A DNA stretch of 64,000 nucleotides from Sphingobacterium paucimobilis HER1398. GTDB lineage: Bacteria > Bacteroidota > Bacteroidia > Sphingobacteriales > Sphingobacteriaceae. Positions 18,532 through 27,306 of the stretch are shown piece after piece. The stretch is taken from positions 45,745-109,744 of the forward strand of contig NZ_ATDL01000006.1 in the NCBI RefSeq assembly GCF_000416985.1. The letters run 5' to 3'. Position 1 is the stretch's first letter, and the number at the start of each line of letters is the position of its first letter. The notes under the pieces were generated by a model. The model was given only the letters and a program-made list of their open reading frames with translations. It ran no database searches and had not been told where the DNA came from. A program made the position numbers and the translations under genes.

Positions 18532-21228
18532 ATGAAGAAGAATTTCATATTGACTGCGCTTGTATTCTCCTTGTGGAATACGGATATACACGCGCAAACG
18601 ATCAGCACACCCAAGTCCCATTTTGGATTCTCCATTGGCGATGATTATCAACTCGCTAATTATAAACAGATGGAAAGCTATTTTCTGAAAATAGCCAAAG
18701 AATCCAACAGGGTACGTATCCAAGAAGCGGGGACCACCGAAGAAGGGCGCAAACAGTACCTGCTCGTAATCTCTTCTCCTGAAAACCTAGCTCAGGTCGA
18801 CAAATATCGAAAGATATCCCAGACATTGGGACGGGCAGAAGGGCTTAGCGATCAAGAAGCAAAGAAACTGGCAAGTGAGGGCAAGCCTATTGTCTGGATC
18901 GATGGAGGTATGCATTCCAATGAAATGGTCGGCTCTCATCAACTTATTGAGACCCTTTATCTATTGGCATCCAGTGAAAGCCAAGAAATATTAAACTATC
19001 TCGACAAAGTTGTGATATTGATGTGGCATGTCAACCCCGATGGTCAGGATCTTCTTGCCGACTGGTATATGCAGTACGAAGATCAAACCAAGAGAAACAT
19101 GTCCATTCCACGGCTCTATCAGAAATACGTTGGTCATGACAACAACCGAGACTTCTATATGTTCAACATGAAAGAAGCTACGAATCTGGCCAAGGTCATG
19201 TATGTCGATTGGTTGCCACAGATTGTATATAATCACCACCAGACCTCACCGGCCGGAACTGTAGTCGCAGGTCCCCCTTATCGGGATCCGTTTAATTACG
19301 CCTATGATCCGCTTCTCGTTACTGGGATTGATGGAGTAGGCTTTGCTATGATCAACCGCTTGAATGAAGAGGACAAGCCAGGGTATGTCCGTATGGATCA
19401 GTCTACCTTTTCCACCTGGTGGAACGGAGGCTTGCGTACCGCACCTTATTTTCACAATATGATCGGTATATTGACTGAAACCACAGGCAATCCCACACCA
19501 TCAGAGATCAAACTAGTACCTGAGCGTCTGGTTCCCAGAAACGGACTGCCCAACCCTATAGCTCCTCAAAAATGGCATTTCCAACAGTCCATCGATTATT
19601 CTGTATCGATGAATTTGGGGATATTGGACTACGCTTCGCGCAATGGCGACAAGTTATTGTACAACTTCTACAAAATGGGGAAAAATTCCATCGAGCGTGG
19701 GAACAAGGATTATTGGACGGCTTCTCCGAAATATATCCAGGAGATGAAAGATGCTTATCAAGCCGACATGAGTGCAAAGAAAACAGCGGCAAACAGCACC
19801 ACACGCGCTCGATTCGCATCCATTCCCAGTACCTATTTTGACAATGTGCTGAGACGTCCAGAGAATAGAGATCCTCGCGTATATATACTGCCTGCAGATC
19901 AAGCCGATTTTGGCACTGCTATCAAGTTTGTTAATGCGCTGATCAAGTCTGGCGTATATGCTTACCAAGCGACACAAGACTTTGTTCATAATGGAAAAAA
20001 ATATCCGAAACATTCGCTCGTCGTAAAAACCAATCAAGCCTTCCGTCCACAGGTTATTGATATGTTCGAAGCACAGGACCATCCACATGATACCCAGTAC
20101 GAAGGAGGACCTCCGGTCCGTCCATACGATGCTGCAGGTTGGACATTGGCGATGCAGATGGGGGTGGATTACGAACGCTTTTACGAGGATGTTGACGGTC
20201 CGTTCCAGCGACTTCCGTACGGCGAAATGATTAATGTAGAAAAAAACATGCTTCCCGTCAGTAAAAACGGTTATCTGATCAATGCCAAAGCAAACGATGC
20301 CTTTATCGTGGTAAACAAGCTTTTGAATAGCGGCAATAACGTATATCGTGATGCAAGCTCTAAAAACTTTTATGTGGAAACACGTGCTAAAGAAACACTG
20401 CAAAAAGCAATTGGAGGTCTGGAGCTTCGCGTTGATGCAGCGACGAAAAAGCCAGCAAAGCTGGTCCCTCTTAAGTCGTTGAAAATTGGACTGTTTGATT
20501 ATTACGGTGGCTCTATGCCTTCGGGATGGACACGCTGGATACTGGAGCAATATGGATTCGAGTACACCTGTTTTTATCCACAGGATATTGACAATGGCAC
20601 CATCGAAAACTACGATATCCTATTGTTCATTGGTCCTGGCATTCCAGAGAGAAATGACGATATTACCAAGTTCAGACAACCAGAGGCAAGTCTTGTACCA
20701 CAGGAGTACAAATACCTGCTGGGACAGGTATCCAAAGATAAGTCAATCCCGGCTCTCAAAAAATATGTAGAAAAGGGAGGTCAGATTCTTACCGTAGGAT
20801 CCTCATCCGAATTGGTATACCATTTTGATCTGCCGGTGACCGACCCTTTACTTACCGTAGGAAAGAATGGTAAAAGTTTGCCATTATCAAATGCTGATTA
20901 CTATATCCCGACCAGTATACTCCAAGCAGACTTAGATGTTTCCTTGGCAGAAAATCAAGGACTGGAATCCACTGTCAATATTGTATTCAATAATAGCCCT
21001 GTATTTAAGTTGGACAATAAAAAGGATCTATATTCTATTGGAGCGATCAATCTTGAAAAACCACTATTGAGTGGTTGGGCACATGGTCAACACTATTTGA
21101 AAGGAGGATCCATCGGCTTAGTAGCTTCGTTGGGCAAGGGTAAGCTGTTTGCTTTCGGCCCAGAGATTACGAATCGCGCACAAAGCCACGGAACCTTTAA
21201 GTTGCTGTTCAATCAGCTGTATAATTAG
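18532..21228 (+). CDS. secreted M14-family zinc carboxypeptidase
   Basis: An 898-residue protein with a signal peptide ending near IHAQ. The zinc-ligand motif H-x-x-E appears in GGMHSNEMVGSH (H128, E131), the third ligand is in YNHHQTSPAG (H235 or H236), and ETTGNPTPSE near residue 315 supplies the probable general-base glutamate. A long C-terminal half (about residues 600-898) contains a class I glutamine-amidotransferase-like fold hint (LKIGLFDYYGG; ILLFIGPGIP). The family cleaves C-terminal residues from peptides in the periplasm or outside the cell. It is 86 nt after susD and ends before a strong terminator, so it closes the operon. Confidence 0.9.
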   Translation: MKKNFILTALVFSLWNTDIHAQTISTPKSHFGFSIGDDYQLANYKQMESYFLKIAKESNRVRIQEAGTTEEGRKQYLLVISSPENLAQVDKYRKISQTLGRAEGLSDQEAKKLASEGKPIVWIDGGMHSNEMVGSHQLIETLYLLASSESQEILNYLDKVVILMWHVNPDGQDLLADWYMQYEDQTKRNMSIPRLYQKYVGHDNNRDFYMFNMKEATNLAKVMYVDWLPQIVYNHHQTSPAGTVVAGPPYRDPFNYAYDPLLVTGIDGVGFAMINRLNEEDKPGYVRMDQSTFSTWWNGGLRTAPYFHNMIGILTETTGNPTPSEIKLVPERLVPRNGLPNPIAPQKWHFQQSIDYSVSMNLGILDYASRNGDKLLYNFYKMGKNSIERGNKDYWTASPKYIQEMKDAYQADMSAKKTAANSTTRARFASIPSTYFDNVLRRPENRDPRVYILPADQADFGTAIKFVNALIKSGVYAYQATQDFVHNGKKYPKHSLVVKTNQAFRPQVIDMFEAQDHPHDTQYEGGPPVRPYDAAGWTLAMQMGVDYERFYEDVDGPFQRLPYGEMINVEKNMLPVSKNGYLINAKANDAFIVVNKLLNSGNNVYRDASSKNFYVETRAKETLQKAIGGLELRVDAATKKPAKLVPLKSLKIGLFDYYGGSMPSGWTRWILEQYGFEYTCFYPQDIDNGTIENYDILLFIGPGIPERNDDITKFRQPEASLVPQEYKYLLGQVSKDKSIPALKKYVEKGGQILTVGSSSELVYHFDLPVTDPLLTVGKNGKSLPLSNADYYIPTSILQADLDVSLAENQGLESTVNIVFNNSPVFKLDNKKDLYSIGAINLEKPLLSGWAHGQHYLKGGSIGLVASLGKGKLFAFGPEITNRAQSHGTFKLLFNQLYN

Positions 21229-21283
21229 CAGGTCATTATAGCTAAATATAAAAGGACAGCATAACGTCCCTTGCTATAAACGA

Positions 21284-21327
21284 AAACGCTCCTTGTTACA
21301 TCATGTAATACAGGAGCGTTTTTTTGA
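21284..21327 (+). terminator. strong rho-independent terminator after the M14 peptidase
   Basis: AAACGCTCCT (21284-21293) pairs with AGGAGCGTTT (21312-21321), an internal TTACAT/ATGTAA pairing extends the stem, and a run of seven T follows. It ends the SusCD/peptidase operon. Confidence 0.9.
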
Positions 21328-21456
21328 TAATGGATGAATACATAACGTCAGAGCGATCAAATCAGTTTTATAGCCGTCCAAGCTTAGTAAAATATGCCCA
21401 AATTGTTTTATAATTGTAGCTAAACATAGACACAAGACAGCCAGCACTCGAATAAT

Positions 21457-22620
21457 ATGAGCAATAACAGAAAATACTTGATCTTTGAAGACACCAAAAG
21501 CACACCATCGCTACACGAAATATTTGATGAATGTATAGTGGCCATCGAGGAAGGCAGCACTCGATTATCAAACACCAGAAATGAGGCAGGTTATCCGTCC
21601 TACAAGTGCTTTCGGATTCAAGGTCGCGAAATATTAGTAAATGCTGTGCTTGAGTATTATTTGTTCAAAGCAGGAGGAAGCGATTTTGATTATGACAAGG
21701 CTGTCGCTTTCACCGAAAAGATGCGCAAGCTCTGTGGTTGGAGCTGGGATATTGATACCACACTACGCTATTGGGTAGAGCGTGTGATACGTGCTCCTTT
21801 TTTTGAGCAGGTCAATGACTCATATGGCTATCCGGAGTGGAAACTCAAGGCAGGCGAACCAAGTTGGCAACTGTCGGAAAGCTATTTACGATTTGCCTGT
21901 TACATTGCTATCAGTAAGGTTAAGTATATGGGAGGCGATGGACAATATGCAGCCAGCGAGATCTTCAAGATCGTCACAGCTCTTGGGAGCAAACTGCCTG
22001 CGGACTTAAAAAAGAACGGATCAGGCGATTTGCCATTGGAGATCAGACAGTATAAGACTGACCTCGTTATGTGCGATGCCAACGACGTATTTGCTACTGT
22101 CAAAATCAAGGTAAAAGAAGATAGTGAAGAAGCTTACAGTCAGGTTTTAGATTTTCTGTGCAACCTCCTTTCCTATGGATTTCCAAGTTCCTACACCATC
22201 AAATTCAGCAGCTCCGAAAAAAACTGGTTAGCAATTAAATCCCTGCCCAAAAAAGGTGTCCACCAACTCTTTGCAAATGCTATAAAATGGCAAGCCTTGC
22301 ATCCACAGATTGAAAACTACGCCAGGTTAGCGATGAAAGAATTCGAATGGTACAACGATCTGGAAGATGAATATTGCGCCATGCCTGGCACCTTTGCCGT
22401 ATTTGCCTTAGGTCTATTAGGCGAGCGCTACCATCCACTGCTCTGCGACTACCTCAGCTTATGTGATGGCGAACATCAAAGCCTACAGGGCGACTTTGTA
22501 TTGGCCTATGTCGAGCAGTACGGGTTTACGGATCTGGGCCTTGAACTCTATGATCTATGCGATCAGAACATACAACACCTGCCGAAGAAGCTGACCACAT
22601 TATATGCCAAAAGGAAATAA
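21457..22620 (+). CDS. uncharacterised 387-aa soluble protein (DUF6138-like)
   Basis: A soluble, mixed alpha-rich protein without signal peptide or membrane segments. Tryptophan-rich pieces (GWSWDIDTTLRYWVERV; YGYPEWKLKAGEPSWQLSES) and the C-terminal CAMPGTFAVFALGLLGERYH block look like a conserved family; I think of DUF6138 but cannot confirm it. It stands alone: a terminator lies upstream and the next gene has its own promoter. No catalytic motif is obvious. Contact-system immunity proteins often have this look, and a SUKH protein lies nearby, but no toxin is visible, so function stays unknown. Confidence 0.6.
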   Translation: MSNNRKYLIFEDTKSTPSLHEIFDECIVAIEEGSTRLSNTRNEAGYPSYKCFRIQGREILVNAVLEYYLFKAGGSDFDYDKAVAFTEKMRKLCGWSWDIDTTLRYWVERVIRAPFFEQVNDSYGYPEWKLKAGEPSWQLSESYLRFACYIAISKVKYMGGDGQYAASEIFKIVTALGSKLPADLKKNGSGDLPLEIRQYKTDLVMCDANDVFATVKIKVKEDSEEAYSQVLDFLCNLLSYGFPSSYTIKFSSSEKNWLAIKSLPKKGVHQLFANAIKWQALHPQIENYARLAMKEFEWYNDLEDEYCAMPGTFAVFALGLLGERYHPLLCDYLSLCDGEHQSLQGDFVLAYVEQYGFTDLGLELYDLCDQNIQHLPKKLTTLYAKRK

Positions 22621-22724
22621 TCCAAATAAGCGACTGACAATCCCTATTGGACCTTAGACTGAGATGATTTAAATAATCACGTGATAACCAATAAAGAATA
22701 CTTGGAAAAGTAAAATCAATTTTA

Positions 22725-22757
22725 TTTGAACAAGCGGTGAGGAAAATCCTATCTTTG
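22725..22757 (+). promoter_or_regulatory. Bacteroidota consensus promoter
   Basis: TTTG at 22725-22728 and TATCTTTG at 22750-22757, separated by 21 nt, match the -33/-7 consensus. The ATG of the lipoprotein gene follows 18 nt after the -7 element. Confidence 0.65.
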
Positions 22758-22775
22758 TCAAAAAAAATAAAAATT

Positions 22776-23243
22776 ATGAGATCAAAAAATTTACTCGTTT
22801 TATTATTAGTTATCACTGTGTCTTTTATTTCTTGTTCTAAAGACGACAAGACAGAGGAGGTACCAACCTTTTTAGGTTCCTGGGAGTATTACGCATCGAA
22901 AACAGTTACTACTATAAAAGGAGAAGCTCCGATTGTTGCTCTAGACACTGTTTTTACTAAAAACCTAAAAGTCATTACTTTTAAGGCTGACGGAAAAGGT
23001 ATCACTAAGAGCTATGATGACGAGGCCAAGGAGTGGGAAGAGACAGGCTTTACTTACGTAGCCAAAGACGGAAAATTCAAAATGGTGGAAGATGGATCAG
23101 AAGAAGATGAACCTGGAGACCATAACGATGGCACATACGAACTCAGCAAAAATGAACTAATTCTTAAACAAGTAATTGTTGATGAATATCAAGGGAAAGA
23201 GATGGTGTTTAACCATACTGAAAAGCTAAGACGTATAAAGTAA
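22776..23243 (+). CDS. small lipoprotein, lipocalin-like domain
   Basis: A 155-residue lipoprotein from the ATG at 22776; an in-frame upstream GTG would place the -7 promoter element inside the coding region, so it is rejected. The signal ends in VSFISC, giving lipidation at Cys17. The body (FLGSWEYYAS, VITFKADGKGI, YELSKNELILKQ) resembles the lipocalin-like domains common in Bacteroidota lipoproteins: an eight-stranded barrel starting with a G-x-W motif. It has its own promoter and a terminator (23254-23287). Function unknown; probably periplasmic or outer-membrane. Confidence 0.75.
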   Translation: MRSKNLLVLLLVITVSFISCSKDDKTEEVPTFLGSWEYYASKTVTTIKGEAPIVALDTVFTKNLKVITFKADGKGITKSYDDEAKEWEETGFTYVAKDGKFKMVEDGSEEDEPGDHNDGTYELSKNELILKQVIVDEYQGKEMVFNHTEKLRRIK

Positions 23244-23253
23244 CATACTTACA

Positions 23254-23287
23254 AAGCGGCATCGGGATAAACTCGATGCCGCTTTTA
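23254..23287. terminator. bidirectional terminator hairpin, copy A
   Basis: AAAGCGGCATCG (23254-23265), a nine-base loop, CGATGCCGCTTT (23275-23286) and a further T. A 12-bp perfect stem with A-run on one side and T-run on the other works in both directions. An identical hairpin is at 25173-25206. Confidence 0.85.
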
Positions 23288-23398
23288 CAAACTGACTTCT
23301 TTTCCTAACTCTCCCAAGCGATATTCTTTCCGTCGTCAACGTCAATAGAAATCGCTAAAATCTCATCTGATATTTCTTTGTTCAGCACATAGTCAGCT
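23254..23398. repeat. 145-bp duplicated segment, copy A
   Basis: This segment recurs at 25173-25317 with the same length and five mismatches by eye. It holds the terminator hairpin followed, on the minus strand, by the last roughly 30 codons of a DUF2004-like gene (ending in NIAWES and a TAG). In copy A the rest of that gene is missing. Confidence 0.85.
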
Positions 23399-23496
23399 AA
23401 AGCATCCTTTCCCACATGGTCGTTTAGACGCCTATTTCAATGGTAGACACTGCGTATTGAGTAAATTTGAGTATTTCCCTCATTGAGATTTCTCTC

Positions 23497-23504
23497 TACA
23501 TTTG
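23497..23504 (+). promoter_or_regulatory. -7 promoter element
   Basis: TACATTTG matches TAnnTTTG and lies 47 nt before the ATG at 23552. TTTC at 23474-23477 could be a degenerate -33 box. Confidence 0.45.
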
Positions 23505-23551
23505 TCCATCTACTATTAAAACATGGCACTTATTTAATAACAAAAACACCT

Positions 23552-24619
23552 ATGAAAACAAGTTTAACACAACTCTTTTTATCAACTCTATTAATGTTGA
23601 TAAGCGGAGCCTCCCTAGCTCAAAAAGTCGACCTGGATAAACACCGAATGGAGTTGCAGGTCACGCAATACCCCGAAGTTAAACTATCTGACAAATATCA
23701 GAATTTCGGCGCAACTGTAAGTCTACAAGGAGCTACGGGCAATTATCTGGACAAAGGCAACTTAGAAAACCAAATCAGGCTGTCTGGATTTCAAAGAAAA
23801 TCAGACAGCCCGGATATTCACATTTCCTATACCGTGCAATCCATGGAGATTGTCGAATCCAATGTAACAGAAAGCAAAGAGGAGCGGAAAGACAAGGCTG
23901 GCAATATAACGATACTATACTCGTATTCTGGGCGAGTGACAGCGCGCTTTAAAGCATTTACAGTTATCAAAGACAACCTCGCTGATACGATTATTCTAAA
24001 GGAAACTCCGAGGGAAATGACGGAGTCCCCTTATTTATCCAAGGTATTCGCAACCCGATCAGAAGCTGAGGGGCACTTAAGGAATAATATGGACAATATT
24101 AAGACAGAGCTCCTGAAGCGTCTAGTCGATCGAAAGATCTCTTCTATCAACTCCTATTTAGATCAAAAGTATGGATATCCTCTTGTAAGCAAAGCCGTAT
24201 ACATACAACATCTTGATTCCAAGAAACATCCTGAGTACGAAAAAGCCCTGGAAAACTTCAAAATTATAAAGGAAAATCTAAGCATGATCAAAGGAAACGA
24301 GCCTATACCCGATCAAGTCAAAAACAACCTTCTCTCGACATTGGACTACTATAGCCAATTAACCTCCAAGTATAATCCGACAGAGAAGCATGAGGGTCGG
24401 TTAGTTTTTATGGGATACTACAATACGGCGTCAATATACTTTATCTTAGAAGATTTTGATAATATGAATAAGGCTATAGTCGAGATCGCAAAAGATCCAA
24501 AGCTAAAAAAGGAAGTGAAATACTTTGAAGAGGAGTCCCAAAAAATCCTCAAGGTATTTGAGCGAGAGCATACAAATAGCTTACACTACATCAACCCTAG
24601 AGAGGTTAAAGGTCAATGA
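23552..24619 (+). CDS. secreted protein of unknown function
   Basis: A 355-residue protein from the ATG at 23552, where a good signal peptide begins (MKTSLTQLFLSTLLMLISG...SLAQ). The longer frame from 23483 would bury the signal and contain the promoter, so it is rejected. The mature part has a beta-rich N-terminal half (VTQYPEVKLSDKYQNFG; HISYTVQSMEIVES) and a helical C-terminal half with repeated 30-40-residue helices that could be TPR-like (YNTASIYFILEDFDNMNKAIVEIA). It overlaps the next gene by four bases (ATGA), so the pair is translationally coupled. I do not recognise the family. Confidence 0.7.
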   Translation: MKTSLTQLFLSTLLMLISGASLAQKVDLDKHRMELQVTQYPEVKLSDKYQNFGATVSLQGATGNYLDKGNLENQIRLSGFQRKSDSPDIHISYTVQSMEIVESNVTESKEERKDKAGNITILYSYSGRVTARFKAFTVIKDNLADTIILKETPREMTESPYLSKVFATRSEAEGHLRNNMDNIKTELLKRLVDRKISSINSYLDQKYGYPLVSKAVYIQHLDSKKHPEYEKALENFKIIKENLSMIKGNEPIPDQVKNNLLSTLDYYSQLTSKYNPTEKHEGRLVFMGYYNTASIYFILEDFDNMNKAIVEIAKDPKLKKEVKYFEEESQKILKVFEREHTNSLHYINPREVKGQ

Positions 24620-25125
24620 TGATATCCGTACACTACAAAAACATTTTGTCCAGCATTTTTATGGGCTTATGGATACTACAGTCGGCTATTGCACAGAGCA
24701 GATTAGAGAGAGCGAGCAGTTTTATCGATTTGCTTTCCAATAACTCTATCCAGTCCATGAATGCTGCGCTTCTAGCGAAAGGATTTGTGATAGATAAAAG
24801 TGTCGACAAGAAAGACGACACACTATTTTCTTACATCTTAAAGACAGATTCAAAGGAAAAAATACATGTTTTATTTGAGAAGGAAAGTTCTGGTCAGCAC
24901 AAGTCAATTCCAACAATTCACTATTGGCCTAGCGTTTCAAACAGTTATTTTGCATTAAAAGAAGAAATCACTAAACAAGAAGGCTATAAACTGAAGAACG
25001 TAGAATCAGAAAAAAAACAGATACTCTCCGTCTATCAAAAAGATTCCACAATAGTTGTATTTGGAATGTCCAACAATATTAAAAAAGCGAACTATAAGAT
25101 TGTTTTTATGCGAGAAGAGAAGTAG
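24616..25125 (+). CDS. secreted protein of unknown function, coupled to upstream gene
   Basis: A 169-residue protein with a signal peptide (...IFMGLWILQSAIAQS). The first ATG overlaps the upstream stop as ATGA; a second ATG follows immediately. The mature protein is short, basic and beta-rich (SYILKTDSKEKIHVLFEKES; IVVFGMSNNIKKANYKIVFM). Together with the preceding gene it forms a two-gene unit flanked by the two copies of the 145-bp repeat. No family recognised. Confidence 0.7.
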   Translation: MMISVHYKNILSSIFMGLWILQSAIAQSRLERASSFIDLLSNNSIQSMNAALLAKGFVIDKSVDKKDDTLFSYILKTDSKEKIHVLFEKESSGQHKSIPTIHYWPSVSNSYFALKEEITKQEGYKLKNVESEKKQILSVYQKDSTIVVFGMSNNIKKANYKIVFMREEK

Positions 25126-25172
25126 ATGTTGTTGTTGAATTTCTGTTGTATATAGTAAAAAACAATCCTTAT

Positions 25173-25206
25173 AAAGCGGCATCGGGATAAACTCGATGCC
25201 GCTTTT
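25173..25206. terminator. bidirectional terminator hairpin, copy B
   Basis: Same 12-bp stem and nine-base loop as at 23254-23287. It ends the two-gene secreted-protein unit on the plus strand and the DUF2004 pseudogene on the minus strand. Confidence 0.85.
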
Positions 25207-25317
25207 ACAAACTGACTTCATTTCCTAGCTCTCCCAAGCGATATTCTTTCCGCCGTCAACGTCAATGGAAATCGCTAAAACCTCATCTGATATTTCTTTG
25301 TTCAGCACATAGTCAGC
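25173..25317. repeat. 145-bp duplicated segment, copy B
   Basis: Second copy of the segment at 23254-23398. Here the minus-strand reading continues beyond the repeat into more of the DUF2004-like gene, so copy B is probably the original location and copy A the duplicate. Confidence 0.85.
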
Positions 25318-25470
25318 CACCATGCTGCCATCATGAAAGGCAATGTTGTTTAGAATTCTAAATATTCTAAAACAGTCTTATCCTTATGATTCGTAAACTG
25401 CTTCTCGAGGAATGCACGACTCATTTGATCAAAACCCTCCAGATTGCCAAGGATATCTTTTGCCTGTCTA
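25225..25470 (-). pseudogene. decayed DUF2004-family gene
   Basis: Two coding pieces remain on the minus strand. The upstream piece reads QAKDILGNLEGFDQM...VLEYLEF, then a TAA; the downstream piece reads NIAFHDGSMVADYVLNKEIS...KNIAWES and TAG. They match the N-terminal helical part and the C-terminal strand pair (ending in ES) of DUF2004 proteins, but the middle is missing. The upstream piece directly follows the stop of the DUF5713 gene, so the start of the DUF2004 gene was lost by a deletion. Non-functional. Confidence 0.7.
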
Positions 25471-25827
25471 TTACCAATCCCTGCCAGAGATCAGCTCTTC
25501 ACCATCTGCCTCCGTAAAACCATAGGAAGCAGCAATAAAACTGAAATCAGTTCCGATACAATCTCTAGCTACTGTTTCGATTTCGCTGTCGTGATCATCG
25601 AAAACCTCCACTAGGTCATTGAACTTCTCCGTTGCTGTATGTGTTAACTGATAAAGCTCTTCCAGATTAGCTGGTGTACTTTCTTCTATCTGCGCACATA
25701 AGTCAACCAAAATATCCTTTCCCATGTCTACACAGTTCTTTGGGAAGTAGCTGTCCTGGTACATTTCTTCCAGAAAAGAGTAGTTTTTTGTTTTCTCGTT
25801 GGTAAGTTCTTCTTGATGTTTTTTCAT
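25471..25827 (-). CDS. DUF5713-family small protein
   Basis: A 118-residue acidic soluble protein. NYSFLEEMYQDSYFPKNCVD, the helix NLEELYQLTHTATEKFNDL and the ending ETVARDCIGTDF...YGFTEADGEELISGRDW match the DUF5713 family, which is complete here. Function unknown; members are often found near contact-toxin immunity genes such as SUKH proteins, and one lies 1.5 kb upstream on the same strand. The protein ends where the DUF2004 pseudogene begins, a likely deletion joint. Confidence 0.75.
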   Translation of the reverse strand: MKKHQEELTNEKTKNYSFLEEMYQDSYFPKNCVDMGKDILVDLCAQIEESTPANLEELYQLTHTATEKFNDLVEVFDDHDSEIETVARDCIGTDFSFIAASYGFTEADGEELISGRDW

Positions 25828-25872
25828 TTCCTAATATCGTTGAATCATAATTATATTTATTTGCTATATCAC

Positions 25873-27141
25873 TTACTTCAATATTCGTCCAATCCGTTCA
25901 CGTTCCTTGTCCGACAGCGGTATCGCCTGTTCTACAATTGGTAATATCTCCGCTTTGCGGTCCGTCTGCAGCAGCAAGTCCAAGAATCCCAGATACGTCC
26001 TGATCAGGTCAGCCTTAATCCCTACAAAAGCACGAGGATCAGCGATATACAGTTCCTGTATCAGTTGCAGCAGCATAGCCTTGCGCTTCTTGTCCGTATC
26101 GGATGAGTCATATTGGGGGAGAAGCCCCTTCTGCACCAACTCCTGCAGCTTGATATCTACAGCCTGTTCACGTACATACTTCTTCTGTTTGCGTTCCAGC
26201 ATATCACGCAGTTCTACCAGCAGCTTGCGGTACACCACCTGCTGTTCCTTCTCACTGAACAAGTTACCCTCAACAGACAACATCATATCCGACAGCTCAA
26301 AACCATCAAAAAAAGCCGATTCCACATATACCGAATGATGGAACTCAATCGCATTGTTGTTAAAACTGCTCAACAGCTTAGCCACCTCCATCTTATGACT
26401 GTTGAGAAAATAATAATAGTAGCGGTCGCCGATCGGATAGTTCCAACGGATATAATTCACCTTAAATACAAACGAATTCTCATCCGGGCCATATATCGTA
26501 TACGGATTCTCGTCCGTCTCCTGAATCAACTGATGGTAGGAGACAGGTTTTCCGTTGATCAGGATAGCGTAGTTCATATCCTTATTGAGGTGCAGGAACC
26601 AGCCAAACTCCTGCGCCATAAAATCCACAAACTCCTCCGACTGTAAGGTCATTGCATTCAGATCGAATACACCTTCCATCACCACTGTCGTACCCGTATG
26701 TTCTGCACGAGATGGCTGTGGCTCCGAGTTATCATACACCTCCTTCGTATCTCTGTCGATCGTCAGTTTATACTCTATGAGGCCTGCGTCCATAGCTACC
26801 ACCGTGTGCCAGGTAGCACGCGTTGCGAACAGCGAAAACGAAAAACGCCCTTTACCCTTTTTACCACGTGTGTACGATGTACGCTTGGGCTGCGCCTTTT
26901 TAAGTGAATCCAAGAAATTGCCAAAAGAATAGTTCAGCGTATCAGGAGCTATACCATCGCCATTATCCGATATGCGGATGCGCTCTATATAGCCAAGCTC
27001 ATTGCTGCCGATATCGATGGATACCTTTGTGGCCTTAGCATCAAATCCGTTCCATACATATTCTGCGATGACCTGCTTGGCGTCCTTGGGCAAGCCGGCC
27101 GACTCAATACTCGCATTTGTTATCTTTGTACTATTCTTCAT
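25873..27141 (-). CDS. solo GHKL (HSP90/MutL-like) ATPase
   Basis: A 422-residue protein from the ATG at 27141; an in-frame start at 27225 gives a hydrophobic leader that overlaps the promoter and is rejected. The N-terminal 190 residues are a histidine-kinase/HSP90-type ATPase: EYVWNGFDAKA (N box, with Mg-binding Asn), ISDNGDGI (G1 box, D-x-G-x-G) and TRGKKGKGRFSFSLFA (lid/G2). The C-terminal 220 residues are helical and charged with no recognised domain. Such stand-alone ATPases include MORC-like and defence-associated proteins, but no partner is evident. An alternative is a housekeeping chaperone-like role. Confidence 0.8.
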   Translation of the reverse strand: MKNSTKITNASIESAGLPKDAKQVIAEYVWNGFDAKATKVSIDIGSNELGYIERIRISDNGDGIAPDTLNYSFGNFLDSLKKAQPKRTSYTRGKKGKGRFSFSLFATRATWHTVVAMDAGLIEYKLTIDRDTKEVYDNSEPQPSRAEHTGTTVVMEGVFDLNAMTLQSEEFVDFMAQEFGWFLHLNKDMNYAILINGKPVSYHQLIQETDENPYTIYGPDENSFVFKVNYIRWNYPIGDRYYYYFLNSHKMEVAKLLSSFNNNAIEFHHSVYVESAFFDGFELSDMMLSVEGNLFSEKEQQVVYRKLLVELRDMLERKQKKYVREQAVDIKLQELVQKGLLPQYDSSDTDKKRKAMLLQLIQELYIADPRAFVGIKADLIRTYLGFLDLLLQTDRKAEILPIVEQAIPLSDKERERIGRILK

Positions 27142-27158
27142 GATTATAAACCTTACAT

Positions 27159-27166
27159 CAAATCTA
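27159..27166 (-). promoter_or_regulatory. -7 promoter element of the GHKL ATPase gene
   Basis: On the minus strand this reads TAGATTTG, a perfect TAnnTTTG, 17 nt before the ATG at 27141. No -33 TTTG is visible at the expected distance. Confidence 0.45.
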
Positions 27167-27306
27167 ACTAAAATATTACTGATTAACGGTTCTATTGCTA
27201 AAAAAAATAGCAACACATAGAGCATCTAGTCAATCTTTCTCCAAAACAGAAGACGAGCGCAAAATATATGCGTTAAGGAAGAAATATGAATAAAGAATAT
27301 GTCCGA

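Noticed and set aside
19654..20550. 298-codon minus-strand open frame
   Set aside because: It is antisense to the M14 peptidase, whose zinc ligands and family blocks are clear; its sequence is unlike any known protein.
23254..25317. Insertion sequence or composite transposon bounded by the 145-bp repeats
   Set aside because: No transposase lies between the copies and the repeat contains a gene end and terminator rather than IS ends.
26113..26932. Overlapping plus-strand frames in the GHKL ATPase region
   Set aside because: They are antisense to the GHKL ATPase, which has N, G1 and lid motifs; composition is low complexity Ser/Arg-rich.
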